This document shows, one piece after another, positions 54,845-64,000 of a DNA stretch of 64,000 nucleotides. The DNA comes from Aplidium turbinatum (Eukaryota > Chordata > Ascidiacea > Aplousobranchia > Polyclinidae): contig OU964918.1 of NCBI GenBank assembly GCA_918807975.1, positions 24,660,477-24,724,476 of the forward strand, read 5' to 3'. A program made the position numbers and the translations under genes. Position 1 is the stretch's first letter; each line of letters begins with the position of its first letter. The notes below the pieces were generated by a model. That model was given only the letters and a program-made list of their open reading frames with translations. It was not told the origin of the DNA and searched no databases.

Positions 54845-55215
54845 GTTTGTACTCTAAAAAGATCGAAAGAAAAAATTAAAAAAAGGGGCTACTTTTTGCA
54901 TAAGCTTGGTCTCTTTTTTATATTAACTTCTGGCAACCCTACCCAGCTCCTTTCTGTACGCAACCTCGCTTCTTGTACGCAACCTCGCTATAAACTGAAA
55001 ATCAAATAACCAAGTTTTATTTGGGAAATCAAGTAACTGTTGAAAAACGCTTACTTTTTCAAAAAAATAATGAAGTTGCAGTTACTCAAAAAGTAACTAG
55101 TTATGTACTAGAACTACCGTAGTTAGGTACTTTTTTAACTAGTTTCTGCCCACCTTTGTGTATGGCTACTGGTCATCAAAAGAGCATTGTTCGGAAATTT
55201 TTGAAAAGCAATGAA
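54845..55215. other. Remnant of a TAGGGTTGCCAGA-type hAT end
   Basis: tttttatattaacttctggc followed by aaccctacc resembles a stretch near 34690-34725, and a likely opposite terminus (cagggttgccagacttgg) starts near 61214. These suggest worn ends of one hAT family; no complete copy is present. Confidence 0.4.
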
Positions 55216-56911
55216 CAGGCCTCGAAATTCGTTTTTGTTGACTGCGGACAAACGTGTCTGGTCTGAGCACCTATCTCGGACAAATTAAGTCTCACGGTGG
55301 ATACACCAGTTTTAGCGTCGATCATCATGCTTATTAACTTTATTTTAATAATTCTTTGCCATTTGAGAACTATAGCTACGGATTAGAAGGCTTTTTAAAA
55401 CTTCAGCAAAGTCACTGACTCTGAAAAGCTTTCATCAGACCAACGACGTGTGCTTGAAGAGTCAAAGCGGGTGCAACCTAGTTCGTACCCTGAACAGTTC
55501 GGACCCTCAGTTCGTACCCTGAAAAGATCGTGAGAAAAAATTAAAAAAAGCCGAAGTCGCTGATCGCAGTTTAATAGCACAAAGCCGAAGTCGTTGATCG
55601 GAGTTTCCGCAAACAAACTCGAGGGTTAGGGTTAGCGGAAACCGCGGAACTGCGGAAAAATATTTGCGGAAGCTGCGATCAGCGAGGGTTAGAGCAGAGC
55701 ATAGATTACTCGATGATTAGAGTTAGGGTTAGCCGAAACTGCAATTAGCAAAACTGCTGAAAAATGTTTGCGGAAACTGCGATCAGCGAGGGTTAGGGTT
55801 AGAGCATAGATTGCTCTATTGTTAGGGTTAGGGTAAAAGTTAGCGGAAACTGCGGAAAAATGTTTTCGGAAACTGCGATCAGCGAGGGTTAGGGTTAGAG
55901 CATAGATTAATCTATGGTTAGAGTTAGGGTAAAGGTTAGCGGAAACTGCGGTTAGCGGAATCTACGGAAAATGTTTGCGGAAACTGCGATCAGCGAGGGT
56001 TAGGGTTAGAGCATAGATTAGCCTATGCTGGTTAAGGTTAGCGGAAACTGCGATCAGCGACTTCGGCTTTGTGCTATCTTTCTCTCGATCTTTTCAGGGG
56101 GAAAATTTTAAAATGTTTGCGGAAACTGCGATCAGCGACTTCCGCTTTTTTTAATTTTTTCTTTTGATCTTTTTAGGGTACGAACTGAGGGTCCGAACTG
56201 TTCAGGGTACGAACTAGGTTGCATCCAGTCAAAGCGCCGTGCAGCTGCTCAATACGCCGCATAACTGGTTAACTTCCACCGAACGGGGTCGTGTGGCTTC
56301 TTGCGTCACAATGATCGAGTCACGAGTCGAAAAACTTCTACACTGAAACGCTACTATTTTCTGTTGTGCAAAGTTTGACAAGGCTTTTTTCTTTAGGTTT
56401 ATTTTTGCACGTCATGTGAGCGAAAGTGAATTTTCCCTGGGCCTTTCTTACTGTAATACCAAAACTAAACAAATTTTGCTGCACATTGCTGTAATAGCCT
56501 ACTCGTATAATCTAATTTTGTAACCAACCTTGCCTTATCAATATTACTCGGACATCAAATCCAGACACTGTGACGTAAGACTTGAACTAAGTTGCGTGTG
56601 ATAAGTGTAGAAGTACTGGGACTCTCATCAATTCTTAGCGAAGAATTCACCTTTGCTCTGCTGATTCAATGTCATCAATCATTGAAGCAGTTTTCCTGCT
56701 TGAATGTAAGCTAAGGGATACAGTATTCACATTTTGTAGATGCGCGTTAGAATGCACCGGATACTATATATTCGCAACAATTGTTCATGCTATGCAATGA
56801 CGATTTCTATCGATATTTCTCGGCGGACAAATATGACCGATCTAGATGGTACTTCCCGCGGACATCACATGCTGTGACGGCGGACATGTCCGCCGTGAAT
56901 TTCGAGGTCTG
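55216..56911. mobile_element. hAT-like element with 6-bp TSD, hosting a Mutator-like MITE
   Basis: Ends CAGGCCTCGAAATTC and, reversed, CAGACCTCGAAATTC, with aatgaa on both sides (55210-55215 and 56912-56917). The duplication is six bases, not eight. Subterminal ggcggacatgtccgcc is palindromic. Without the nested MITE (55469-56226) it is about 930 bp and non-coding. Confidence 0.75.
55469..56226. mobile_element. Mutator-like MITE, copy 2, with telomere-like minisatellite
   Basis: Ends GGGTGCAACCTAGTTCGTAC and, reversed, GGATGCAACCTAGTTCGTAC, with the perfect 9-bp duplication agtcaaagc (55460-55468 and 56227-56235). The interior is a minisatellite of roughly 95-100 bp units built from gcggaaactgcgatcagcga and gggttagggttagagcat, four to five units, with (TTAGGG)2-like runs. 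Related to 34067-34644, which has fewer units. Confidence 0.8.
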
Positions 56912-57218
56912 AATGAAGTAAAAGTTTTATGTGGCCCATGCCAGGCTGGTGTGTCAAGAGGTAGAAAAACACTACGAATTTGATAAAACATCTAAAAAAT
57001 AAACATAACCGAGAATTAACAATAGGAGAAAAACAGCTTCTTTTTGCAACACTAAAAGTATTTGCAAAATATGCCTATAAGCCTAAAAAAATGATATTGG
57101 TATCAGCAAAAATATTGGTATCTGTTCATCTTTAGTGTCTACTCACTAACTCAGTCCACAAATAAACCCCACACTGTGATTTGTAAAGTTTCTAATGTTT
57201 CTTGTCGACCATTGCATC
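56912..57218. other. Nothing recognised
   Basis: Short AT-rich spacer between hAT elements, no coding similarity. Confidence 0.4.
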
Positions 57219-57226
57219 CCATAGTG

Positions 57227-57652
57227 CAGGGGTCACCAAATATTTTTCTCTGAGGGCCAAATTGCTGCGAGATTAACAGCTGCGGGCCGGATGCAAATTG
57301 TGAAAAGATATACTACTATTTAGAATCTCCATTGACTTGAATTGAGCACAATAAATAACAAAGTCAGCGGTAGAATAGCAAAGTTGTGATGAAAATTGAA
57401 TGGTTGCTGGAAAAGTTATCCCCTGCTGTGATACACTACGGGGATCCTGCTCTTGAAAAAACATTAGCTTACATCTTTCCAAATTTGGCCTAGGCTTTCC
57501 CCATTTGTGGTGGCCTAATGATAATCAGCAACGTCAGTCCTTTACAAAAGTTAGGTAACTTTTTTCCTCAAAAGTTGTAGTGCAGCTATTATTTCTGCAA
57601 GAGGTGGTGGCCGGATGAAATCAGTTTGCGGGCCGTAGTTTGGTGACCCCTG
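57227..57652. mobile_element. hAT MITE (426 bp)
   Basis: Ends CAGGGGTCACCAAA and TTTGGTGACCCCTG with flanks ccatagtg (57219-57226) and gcatagtg (57653-57660), 7 of 8 matching. Same terminal family as the U6-bearing hAT at 45094-46444, including subterminal gcgggcc motifs. Non-coding. Confidence 0.9.
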
Positions 57653-57897
57653 GCATAGTGCAATAGTTGTGTTTTTTGAAATATTTGCTTATTTTGTTAG
57701 GTTTTAAGGTTATTACCATACATAAGGAATGTCAAAATTTATTTGGTGCTTTCTGTTATTGTTACATTTTGCTGTTGGAAAACAAGCAGTGTTGGCAAGA
57801 AATAAGATCATTATTTTGACTGAAGATAATTGGAGGGATTGTCTCACAGGAGAATGGATGATTAAGTTGTAAGATAAATTTATTAATATTGCATATC

Positions 57898-59348
57898 CAC
57901 AGGCGTCGAAATAGGGTGGGCCGGGTGGGCGACGCCCACCCTGCCGTGAAACGAGGGTGGGCAAAATATGTTTCGCCCATCCTGTTTTCATGACGCTTAT
58001 GAAGTGTTCGTTACAATTATTTCCGTTTTTCTTAAACGCTGGACTATCCAACCAACTGCAGCGCAACTTCTTGTTTTACGCTATGTCTCTCGCTAGGTAT
58101 CCGACAGAACAAAGCAATTCCGCAACAACGCTGCGTGGAAAAAAAGCGGTACTCACTGTATTGTTGTTGCTACGGCAACTGCCACAGCTGGCAATTCCTG
58201 ATGGAAAGCCACGTTTAATTTTTTCTCTGAATTTGTGTCGGCAATTTGATTTTTTCTCCGAATGGTCTCACTTTCGTTACGTCACAATGAAACTTCAGTT
58301 CCCGGTCAGCGTAAGGGAATGTGAATATGACATCATAATGAACATGACAATAAAATAACCGATACAAACTAAAGACGTACTAAAACAATCGCTTTTGCTA
58401 ATCAAAATCCGGCAAATCCAAAGGTGCCACTTTAAAGATAACAGGTCACGAGTCACGCGCTTTTTAGGTCGCAACGGAAAACATAAAAAAGTTTGTTTAG
58501 TTGGGAGATTTGTGCCCAGCTGGGAGATTCTTTTATAAAAATATCACCCTATTTGCATTGATTTAACTCCAGTAGGCGTCAAATTATTGTAAGCATCTAC
58601 TCCTTGTTGCGCCTCGCTTTCCGTAATCTCGTCCAGCTGATACAGCATCTGATGATACCGATTCTGACTAGTTCATCAAACAGACTTTGTGTTGCTCGCA
58701 GTGTCCCAATTGTGCCGAAATTATGTTGGCTTATAAGCTTACATAAATCGAGGCGATCTTCTCGCAGGGAGCTATTAATATGTTACCTGTACCTGGTTGA
58801 GCAATTAACGTTATTTTATGATAATTCAACGTCGCTACATGTCGAATTAGTGTAAAACAAACGTAAATTTGTTATTGGGCTTTGTTGTTACGCAATATAA
58901 CCCGCCGGAAAAATTAAATCGATTTGTGCTGACTCGAACGTTGAATCAACCCAAAATTAACTTACTTTCCCCTCCCCGTGAGTTTTTTAACGTGAATTAC
59001 CGTAACAGCGTGCGCATCTTGTTGCTCGCTTTATCGCTACTTTTGGTATTATTACATCACAACAAATCAAACAATGCGTTCGTAATAGACTACTCTAGTA
59101 TATTTTTCTCTTCTCATTTTACATGTTTTAGTACCTACAATCTTTTCCTACTAAATATTCACAGTAACTGCCGAGGTAATTTCAAATTTTGCCGTTTGGC
59201 CTGGGCAACGTTTTTGCCTAAGTAAAAATATGCTCATTTCGAAGACTGAACCATTGCGAATTTGCAAACATACACATTCAATGAAATCTGTTTGAAAACT
59301 CTTGCCCACCCAGAATTCCTCTCTTCTAAGAAAAAATCGACGCCTATG
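57898..59348. mobile_element. hAT-type element with CAYAGGCGTCGA ends
   Basis: Left end CACAGGCGTCGAAAT, right end (reversed) CATAGGCGTCGATTT, flanked by the perfect 8-bp duplication tgcatatc (57890-57897 and 59349-59356). Subterminal gtgggccgggtgggc and cttgcccaccc are complementary. No transposase recognised in 1451 bp. The terminal CATAGGCG is shared with the neighbour at 59603-60828. Confidence 0.87.
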
Positions 59349-59602
59349 TGCATATCGTATGTTCAAAAACTTTGCGATAAATGGAATTGATTGAGTTATG
59401 CTTTTACCAGCATGATCGTTGCTTGCTTCACAATGTAGATTTTAACGACCTGTTTTAACCTGATGCTGCGAGTTTGCTGTGGACTGTGGTAATAGCGAAT
59501 TGCACTAGGGTCATTTCATTCTAATTCGAACATGCATTGGAACCATGTAATTTTTTTATTGGCTTATTTTATTCCTCTCACATTCCTCTCATTGACACAG
59601 TT

Positions 59603-60828
59603 CATAAGCGCCTAACCCGTGGGGGCCAGGCCCCCACGCATATTTCTGCATGGGAGCAACTTTTTATGCTGCATTGATACATAAAACAATAGAAAAATAG
59701 ATGAACTAGCGATCGGCAGCAGGAAAACATTTTTAAATGTAAACCGCAACAGTTTCGCGATAAATAATCACTAGAACGAGTAGCGATGCTACAACCCCAC
59801 CCCAGACAAAAAAATCTGTCATTTTTACATTGATTCAACGTCTGCAGACGTTGAATCAATGTAAAATGACTGATTTTGCTGCCTAAGAAATAGCAAAAAT
59901 TTACCATTTTGCGTCGATTCAATGTCATCAGATGTTGAGTGCACCCAAAAACAACATAATTTGCTACGTTGACGCAGCGTGCGTTTAGCTTAATGCGTTT
60001 AGCTTAATGCGCTTGCAAACAGACTTGATGTCACTTTCGAAAGTCGAAACCTCTGCACTGCAGTGAATCGCTGTCTGAAGTCTGGGCCCGAGGTAACCAC
60101 TAACCAACGCAACAAGGGCTGGTACAAACCGCATTGCGCACACGCGGCATAATCAACGCAACAATGGACTCGCACAAACTGCATGGCGCACACACGACCG
60201 TTGCCATAGAAACTCGATCAAAGGCGAGGAATATGCGCATCTTTTGTTTCATCTGCAACACGGGCGTATCACAGCGAATTGAAACTTGAAAGCTGGTCAG
60301 CCATAAGTTGCGATATTGTAGTGAAAAGGGAGCAATGTCAAGTCGAAAACTTAATCAAACGTCTCTCCGTAAGTATTTTTCAAGGGCTGTTTACGGTGTC
60401 AGCAACTTTTAAATTTATTCAATGTGACGTGCTGTTGAATTAATGTAAACATGAATGATTTTGCTTTCAACTGGTACATTTTCAAGCGTATGATCAAGTT
60501 AGTATTTTCATTTCATTTACAGACAATACCTTTTAGTAAACCTTTTCGTCTCTTGTTTCATGCTAATAAATCTAGTTCGTTGCTAAACTTTATGTTATGC
60601 TTAGCTTAAAGAGTCGAAGTCCATCAACCGCTAGCCAACGCAGACACATAGCATGTGTTTTGGTCGAGTTTTGTTTATAATAATTAACGGTAGGTCGAAC
60701 GTAGCGATAACTCCGAGTGTGACGACATAATTACGTCATCCATCTGCGTGACATTTTGCTGAATTTACGTTGCTGCTGATGAAACACGCTTTCGCCCCCA
60801 CGGCCAAAAAAATAGTTAGGCGCCTATG
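59603..60828. mobile_element. hAT-type element with CATARGCGCCTAAC ends
   Basis: Ends CATAAGCGCCTAAC and, reversed, CATAGGCGCCTAAC, with perfect 8-bp duplication acacagtt (59595-59602 and 60829-60836). Inserted into a LINE fragment. The interior holds a perfect 40-bp palindrome (59825-59864) and other attcaa/ttgaat inverted pairs. No transposase recognised. Confidence 0.88.
59825..59864. repeat. Perfect 40-bp palindrome
   Basis: Left half ttacattgattcaacgtctg, right half its exact reverse complement, with no spacer. With one slipped base the pairing extends about 9 bp further on each side. Partial relatives lie at 49717-49742 (tttttacattgatttaacgc) and near 60415-60452. Confidence 0.95.
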
Positions 60829-61070
60829 ACACAGTTGACCATAACATACTTTTGAAAAAGCTTGGTCATTACGGTTTTAGAGGAAAAAATCATAACAATA
60901 ACATATTAACTTCGTATGTAACAAACAGGTTTCAGTGTGTAAAATAGGTAGTACAAGATCAAATTTTCTGGAAGTCAAGAGTGGTGTACCACAAGGTTCA
61001 ATCCTTGGACCATTGTTATTTTTGATTTGGCTGTGGCTATGTTTACACTGTAATAGTGTAAGTATAGCAA
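60829..61070 (+). pseudogene. LINE reverse transcriptase fragment (L2/CR1-like)
   Basis: The frame TVDHNILLKKLGHYGFRG, then SYVTNRFQCVKIGSTR and VKSGVPQGSILGPLLFLI matches RT motifs between FDTVDH and PQGSxLGPLLF of L2/CR1/Rex1-type LINEs. The DTVD motif is split by the hAT at 59603-60828; DNA to its left (cattcctctcattgacacagtt) continues the frame only briefly. After LLFLI the frame departs from the expected YINDL, so the fragment ends there. Confidence 0.8.
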
Positions 61071-61478
61071 ATATAACCTCACAGGCTATATTTACAAGTT
61101 TTCTCGAGCGAGACGTTTGACCTCGATAAGCGCTCAGGCATGTATGTACGCAAGCTCCGTCATGCGTAAATTTGCGCATGCGCAGTTTTTCCAGCGCGCG
61201 GTTGGCCTGAATCAGGGTTGCCAGACTTGGCCTTTTTTCTAGATTTGGCCTTTAATTTGGCTTTTTTAAAAGTTTACTCTTCAAAATGCATAATAATCAA
61301 TATTTCTCGTATATTGTAACCTGACCAGATGAAACCATGTTCACCATTGTTCAATACATGTTCTATACTTGTTTAATACTCGTAATGTGACGCCGAGTCA
61401 GACTGCGCTCACCCTCTAAGCCAGCCAGTGGTGCCATATGCCACCACTTGAGTGAATTAAAACTAATTTGCTATAGTC
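61071..61478. other. Spacer with a hAT-like terminus
   Basis: cagggttgccagacttggcc (from about 61214) resembles a hAT 5' terminus. A complementary right end in correct position is not found. Otherwise unassigned. Confidence 0.4.
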
Positions 61479-61946
61479 CAGGCCTGGCCAACCCGCGGCT
61501 CGCGAGCCGCATGCGGCTCTTTGCCCGGTATTATGCGGCTCTTTCGTTCATATTGTATTTGTGTTTTTTAGGCATTAGCAACAAGAAAACATAGAGACTT
61601 GGCTTTATTATCGAAAAATGCCCAAGAAAACAAGATCTTATCCATTTGCTATGCCACCAGACAGCACCATTTTACAGGAATATTTATACCCACATTTTTG
61701 TTGAAAATGTTCTCAGAATGCACCAAATTCAAAGTAATTTTTCAAAAATCTCCTGGGGAGGCCCCCCGCCGCTGTGTATCACCTTTGGCAAAGACGCCGT
61801 CGGGCTTCGTAAACCGGCCGTCAAACCCCCCCCCCCTTTTTTTCTAAATTCCTGGCTACGCTACTGCCAATGTGTATGATGTGGCTCTTTGCGGTTAACA
61901 CAGTAAGGAATGAGGCTCCTAGTCTCTAACTGATTGGCCACCCCTG
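61479..61946. mobile_element. hAT MITE with CAGGCCTGGCCAA-like ends
   Basis: Left CAGGCCTGGCCAACC, right (reversed) CAGGGGTGGCCAATC, with flanks ctatagtc (61471-61478) and cttttgtc (61947-61954), 6 of 8 matching. Subterminal tgcggctcttt occurs near both ends. It contains a fragment with ctggctacgctactg, a relic of another element inserted in it. Confidence 0.75.
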
Positions 61947-61971
61947 CTTTTGTCCTTTTATACTTGTTTTT

Positions 61972-62160
61972 CGAACCGACTTTTGGGAATAATTTTTTTT
62001 GGATCTCACAGTTGGCCTGATCTGTCGCGGATTTTGATGTTTGGCTTCATTTCGAACCGACTTTTGGGCGATAAAACTCACAGTTAGCCTGATCTGTCGC
62101 GGATTTTGATTTGAATGTTTCGCTTCATTTCGAACCGACTTTTGGGAATAAATAGCACTT
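61972..62160. repeat. Tandem repeat, about 80-bp unit, 2.4 copies
   Basis: ttcgaaccgacttttggg recurs near 61971, 62052 and 62129. Between copies lie cctgatctgtcgcggatttt and ttcgcttcat/ttggcttcat pieces. Confidence 0.85.
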
Positions 62161-62284
62161 TTACCTCACGATTTTGAAAACTTTACTTTGCCTACATTCT
62201 CCAATTTTGCGCTAGTTTTTATTAGCAATTGGGGTGGAAATTTTAAAAACATCTGATAACATGGTATAAAGCAAACATGGTGGC

Positions 62285-62660
62285 AGTTCAGTTGTTTTTT
62301 TATTTCTGACCATCATATCAAAAACAATACGTCAACATAGCAAAGGTCGAGAAAAAGGTAGAAGCGACAAAACGCGAACGTTAAAACGTGCTTGTGACCG
62401 AAGTAGGCCTAAGCTATTGAGTTGTAAGAAATTTGGCAAGGCTGCAACACCTTCAGAAAAATTTAAGATATAAAGGGAAAATAAAAAAAATGTTACAAAC
62501 AATAAACAACATATATTTAGACTATAGCTTTATTAGCCCACATAGCTTTAGCTGATATATTTAAGATTTGTATGGACAGTTGCTATAAAGATCGGCCATG
62601 GTGCGCTATCAAGAGTGCTGATGGTCATGAGGGGAACACGTCTTGATGCAATGACAGCTG
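62285..62660 (+). repeat. Dispersed repeat, copy 2 (partner at 33505)
   Basis: Diverged copy of 33505-33840, sharing ttatttctgaccatca, aggtagaagcgacaaa and the DRPW-x-IK-x-x-DG coding-like stretch with a stop soon after. Element family not recognised. Confidence 0.55.
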
Positions 62661-63329
62661 TTTTGTTGATCGAAATACCGTATTTTATTTGGGGTGGTGG
62701 CTGACTAGATGACCGCTTGTGGTCTTTCGCTGCCATCCTGATTGTGTCATAACCTAACTTTTTGTTTCTCTCACGGGGGCTATTCTTGTTTATAACAATT
62801 TATCAAGTCCTACTGCAACTTCCACGTGATGATGAATGGAAACAGTTTTGCTGGCTAACTGCAGAGAGCTACAGGTAAAGGCAATGGCAAACCATTCTGC
62901 AAAATCACATTTATTGAAATATTTATGCATAGAAAAATACAAAAATGCAAACGTAATAGCGTAAATCGGTTCCTGATGTAACCCCCTCAGGCCCTCACCC
63001 CGTATGGGTTACGTTAACACCCACCAGCCCCTCTCCGGTTGTCAATCTTCCACTGAAAGGCAACAAGCTCGTACAATAAAAATCGCAACATAGAATGTAC
63101 AGAGTTTATATCAGAAGGAAAAATTAGACAATGGCATTCGAAAAATAAACATTGACAACTTGGGAAAAGCAGAGATGGACACACGAAGATTAAATTCACG
63201 GAAGGTTTCAAAGTCACCTGGTCATGAAGCAACAAATACGAACAGAGTGTTGGCATAATAACAGAGAAAGAATCATCCAAATGTTACCATGGGTATAAGG
63301 CAATATCTGATCGTTTTATATTGTTTAAA
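62661..63329. other. Nothing recognised
   Basis: No gene or repeat is seen here; composition is ordinary for the window. Confidence 0.4.
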
Positions 63330-63590
63330 CTGGAAGACAACTTACAACATAATACCAGTCTATGCATCAACAGAAAGTTCCATAGAACTGGACAGTGCAA
63401 CATTTTATGATGAATTTCAAGAGGCCAAAGCTAGATGTGGCTCAAGAGACGTCCTCCTGTTCATGGGTGACTTTCATGCTTAAGGGGACACCTCTAATGA
63501 AATCCCAATATTTGCTGATGGCTGAAAAGCTTGCCTCAGATAAGCTAACTATTGTGGGAACCCCCACATACCATATATTAGTTTAATTTG
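63330..63590 (+). pseudogene. RTE-like LINE endonuclease fragment
   Basis: The frame reads NIIPVYASTESSIELDSATF, then YDEFQEAKARCGSRDVLLFM and GDFHA before a stop. The pattern VYAPTE...FYxxLQ...RDVxxxxGDFNA is the endonuclease region of RTE/craniofacial-type LINEs, with GDF-N/H the conserved active-site motif (histidine here in place of the usual asparagine). It could belong to the same family as 22835-24385. Later sequence (GNPHIPYISL in another frame) is too short to place. Confidence 0.7.
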
Positions 63591-64000
63591 ATGCAATGAG
63601 CTTCTTTCAAACACAGACAATATTTCAATAATTATTTTTTGACATGCTAATACAAAATACTGTTTCTCACTACCAACACCATGTAGCAATAAGAATTAAG
63701 AAATGTTATGAAGTGCTAGATCTACCTTATGTGCAAATACCTAGGAGAGCTTTTTTCTATAAAATGTCACTTTCCTAAAAAAAAAATTTTTGAAAATTAC
63801 TTGTGTGCAAAAATATTTATACTCATTTTTTTCAATAAAATGGTCAACAAATAAAATTTTAAAAATGCTCTCATAGTTTGATGTAATACCATTGTACCAG
63901 CATGCATTCCAATTTTTAGCCGATTCAGATAAGAAATAAACAAATGAGAAATAAACATTTACTGCAAAAAATGTCATTTTGAGTAAAATGCATTTAAAGT
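63591..64000. other. Nothing recognised
   Basis: AT-rich end of the window without recognisable features. Confidence 0.4.

Noticed and set aside
55469-56226. Chromosome end or true interstitial telomere
   Set aside because: TTAGGG-like runs are only two repeats long and are part of a larger minisatellite unit within a MITE with its own ends and duplication.

Overview
This is a repeat-dense, AT-rich metazoan nuclear window. The only host gene I can defend is at the left edge: two consecutive exons (1023-1117 and 1702-1759, + strand) of a CRIP-type single-LIM-domain protein, with correct splice sites and phases and a tRNA-derived SINE in the intron between them. A LIM-protein gene with introns, a U6-derived sequence and BEL/Pao, Ty3/gypsy, LINE, hAT, Mutator-like and Tc1/mariner elements all point to an animal. 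The phylum is not resolved from sequence alone; an invertebrate deuterostome is a guess.

Layout. 1-5.5 kb: CRIP exons, two copies of one SINE family, a hAT element and a LINE scrap. 7.6-11.2 kb: broken Ty3/gypsy fossil. 11.6-16.5 kb: LINE tails, a cluster of TGACGTCA palindromes and a hAT with subterminal repeats. 16.8-21.8 kb: a decayed jockey-group LINE split by a GC-rich hAT MITE that itself holds another hAT. 22.3-29.5 kb: hAT transposase scrap, an RTE-like LINE split by a second copy of the MITE, and a second gypsy fossil split by two hATs. 29.5-35.5 kb: SINE, hATs, a third MITE copy, a Mutator-like MITE and a 113-bp tandem repeat. 35.5-42.2 kb: a young BEL/Pao element (565-bp LTRs that look identical, 5-bp target duplication) inside an older solo LTR of a related family. 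42.6-53.8 kb: a large satellite of 394/400-bp units in two opposed arms with inverted ends, invaded by two hATs (one carrying a U6 retropseudogene), a Tc1/mariner-type MITE and a LINE with an intact 1045-codon ORF. 53.9-64 kb: fourth MITE copy, more hATs, a second Mutator-like MITE with telomere-like minisatellite DNA, and LINE fragments.

Most interesting signal. Very short insertions at TA dinucleotides recur across the window: TA becomes TA-N(2-4)-TA, with N mostly G/C (TAGGCTA, TAGCCTA, TAGGCCTA, TACCGTA, TACGTA, TAGGTA). Internal controls show they are insertions: four copies of one MITE differ by them, one satellite monomer has gained one, and a U6 retropseudogene has gained two in about 105 bp. 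By eye there are roughly 43 TAGGCTA/TAGCCTA and 13 TAGGCCTA sites. The form matches excision footprints of TA-targeting (Tc1/mariner-like) transposons, but the source element is not visible here, so mechanism is inference.

Limits: all element boundaries come from reading terminal inverted repeats and target duplications by eye; family names rest on motifs, not searches.
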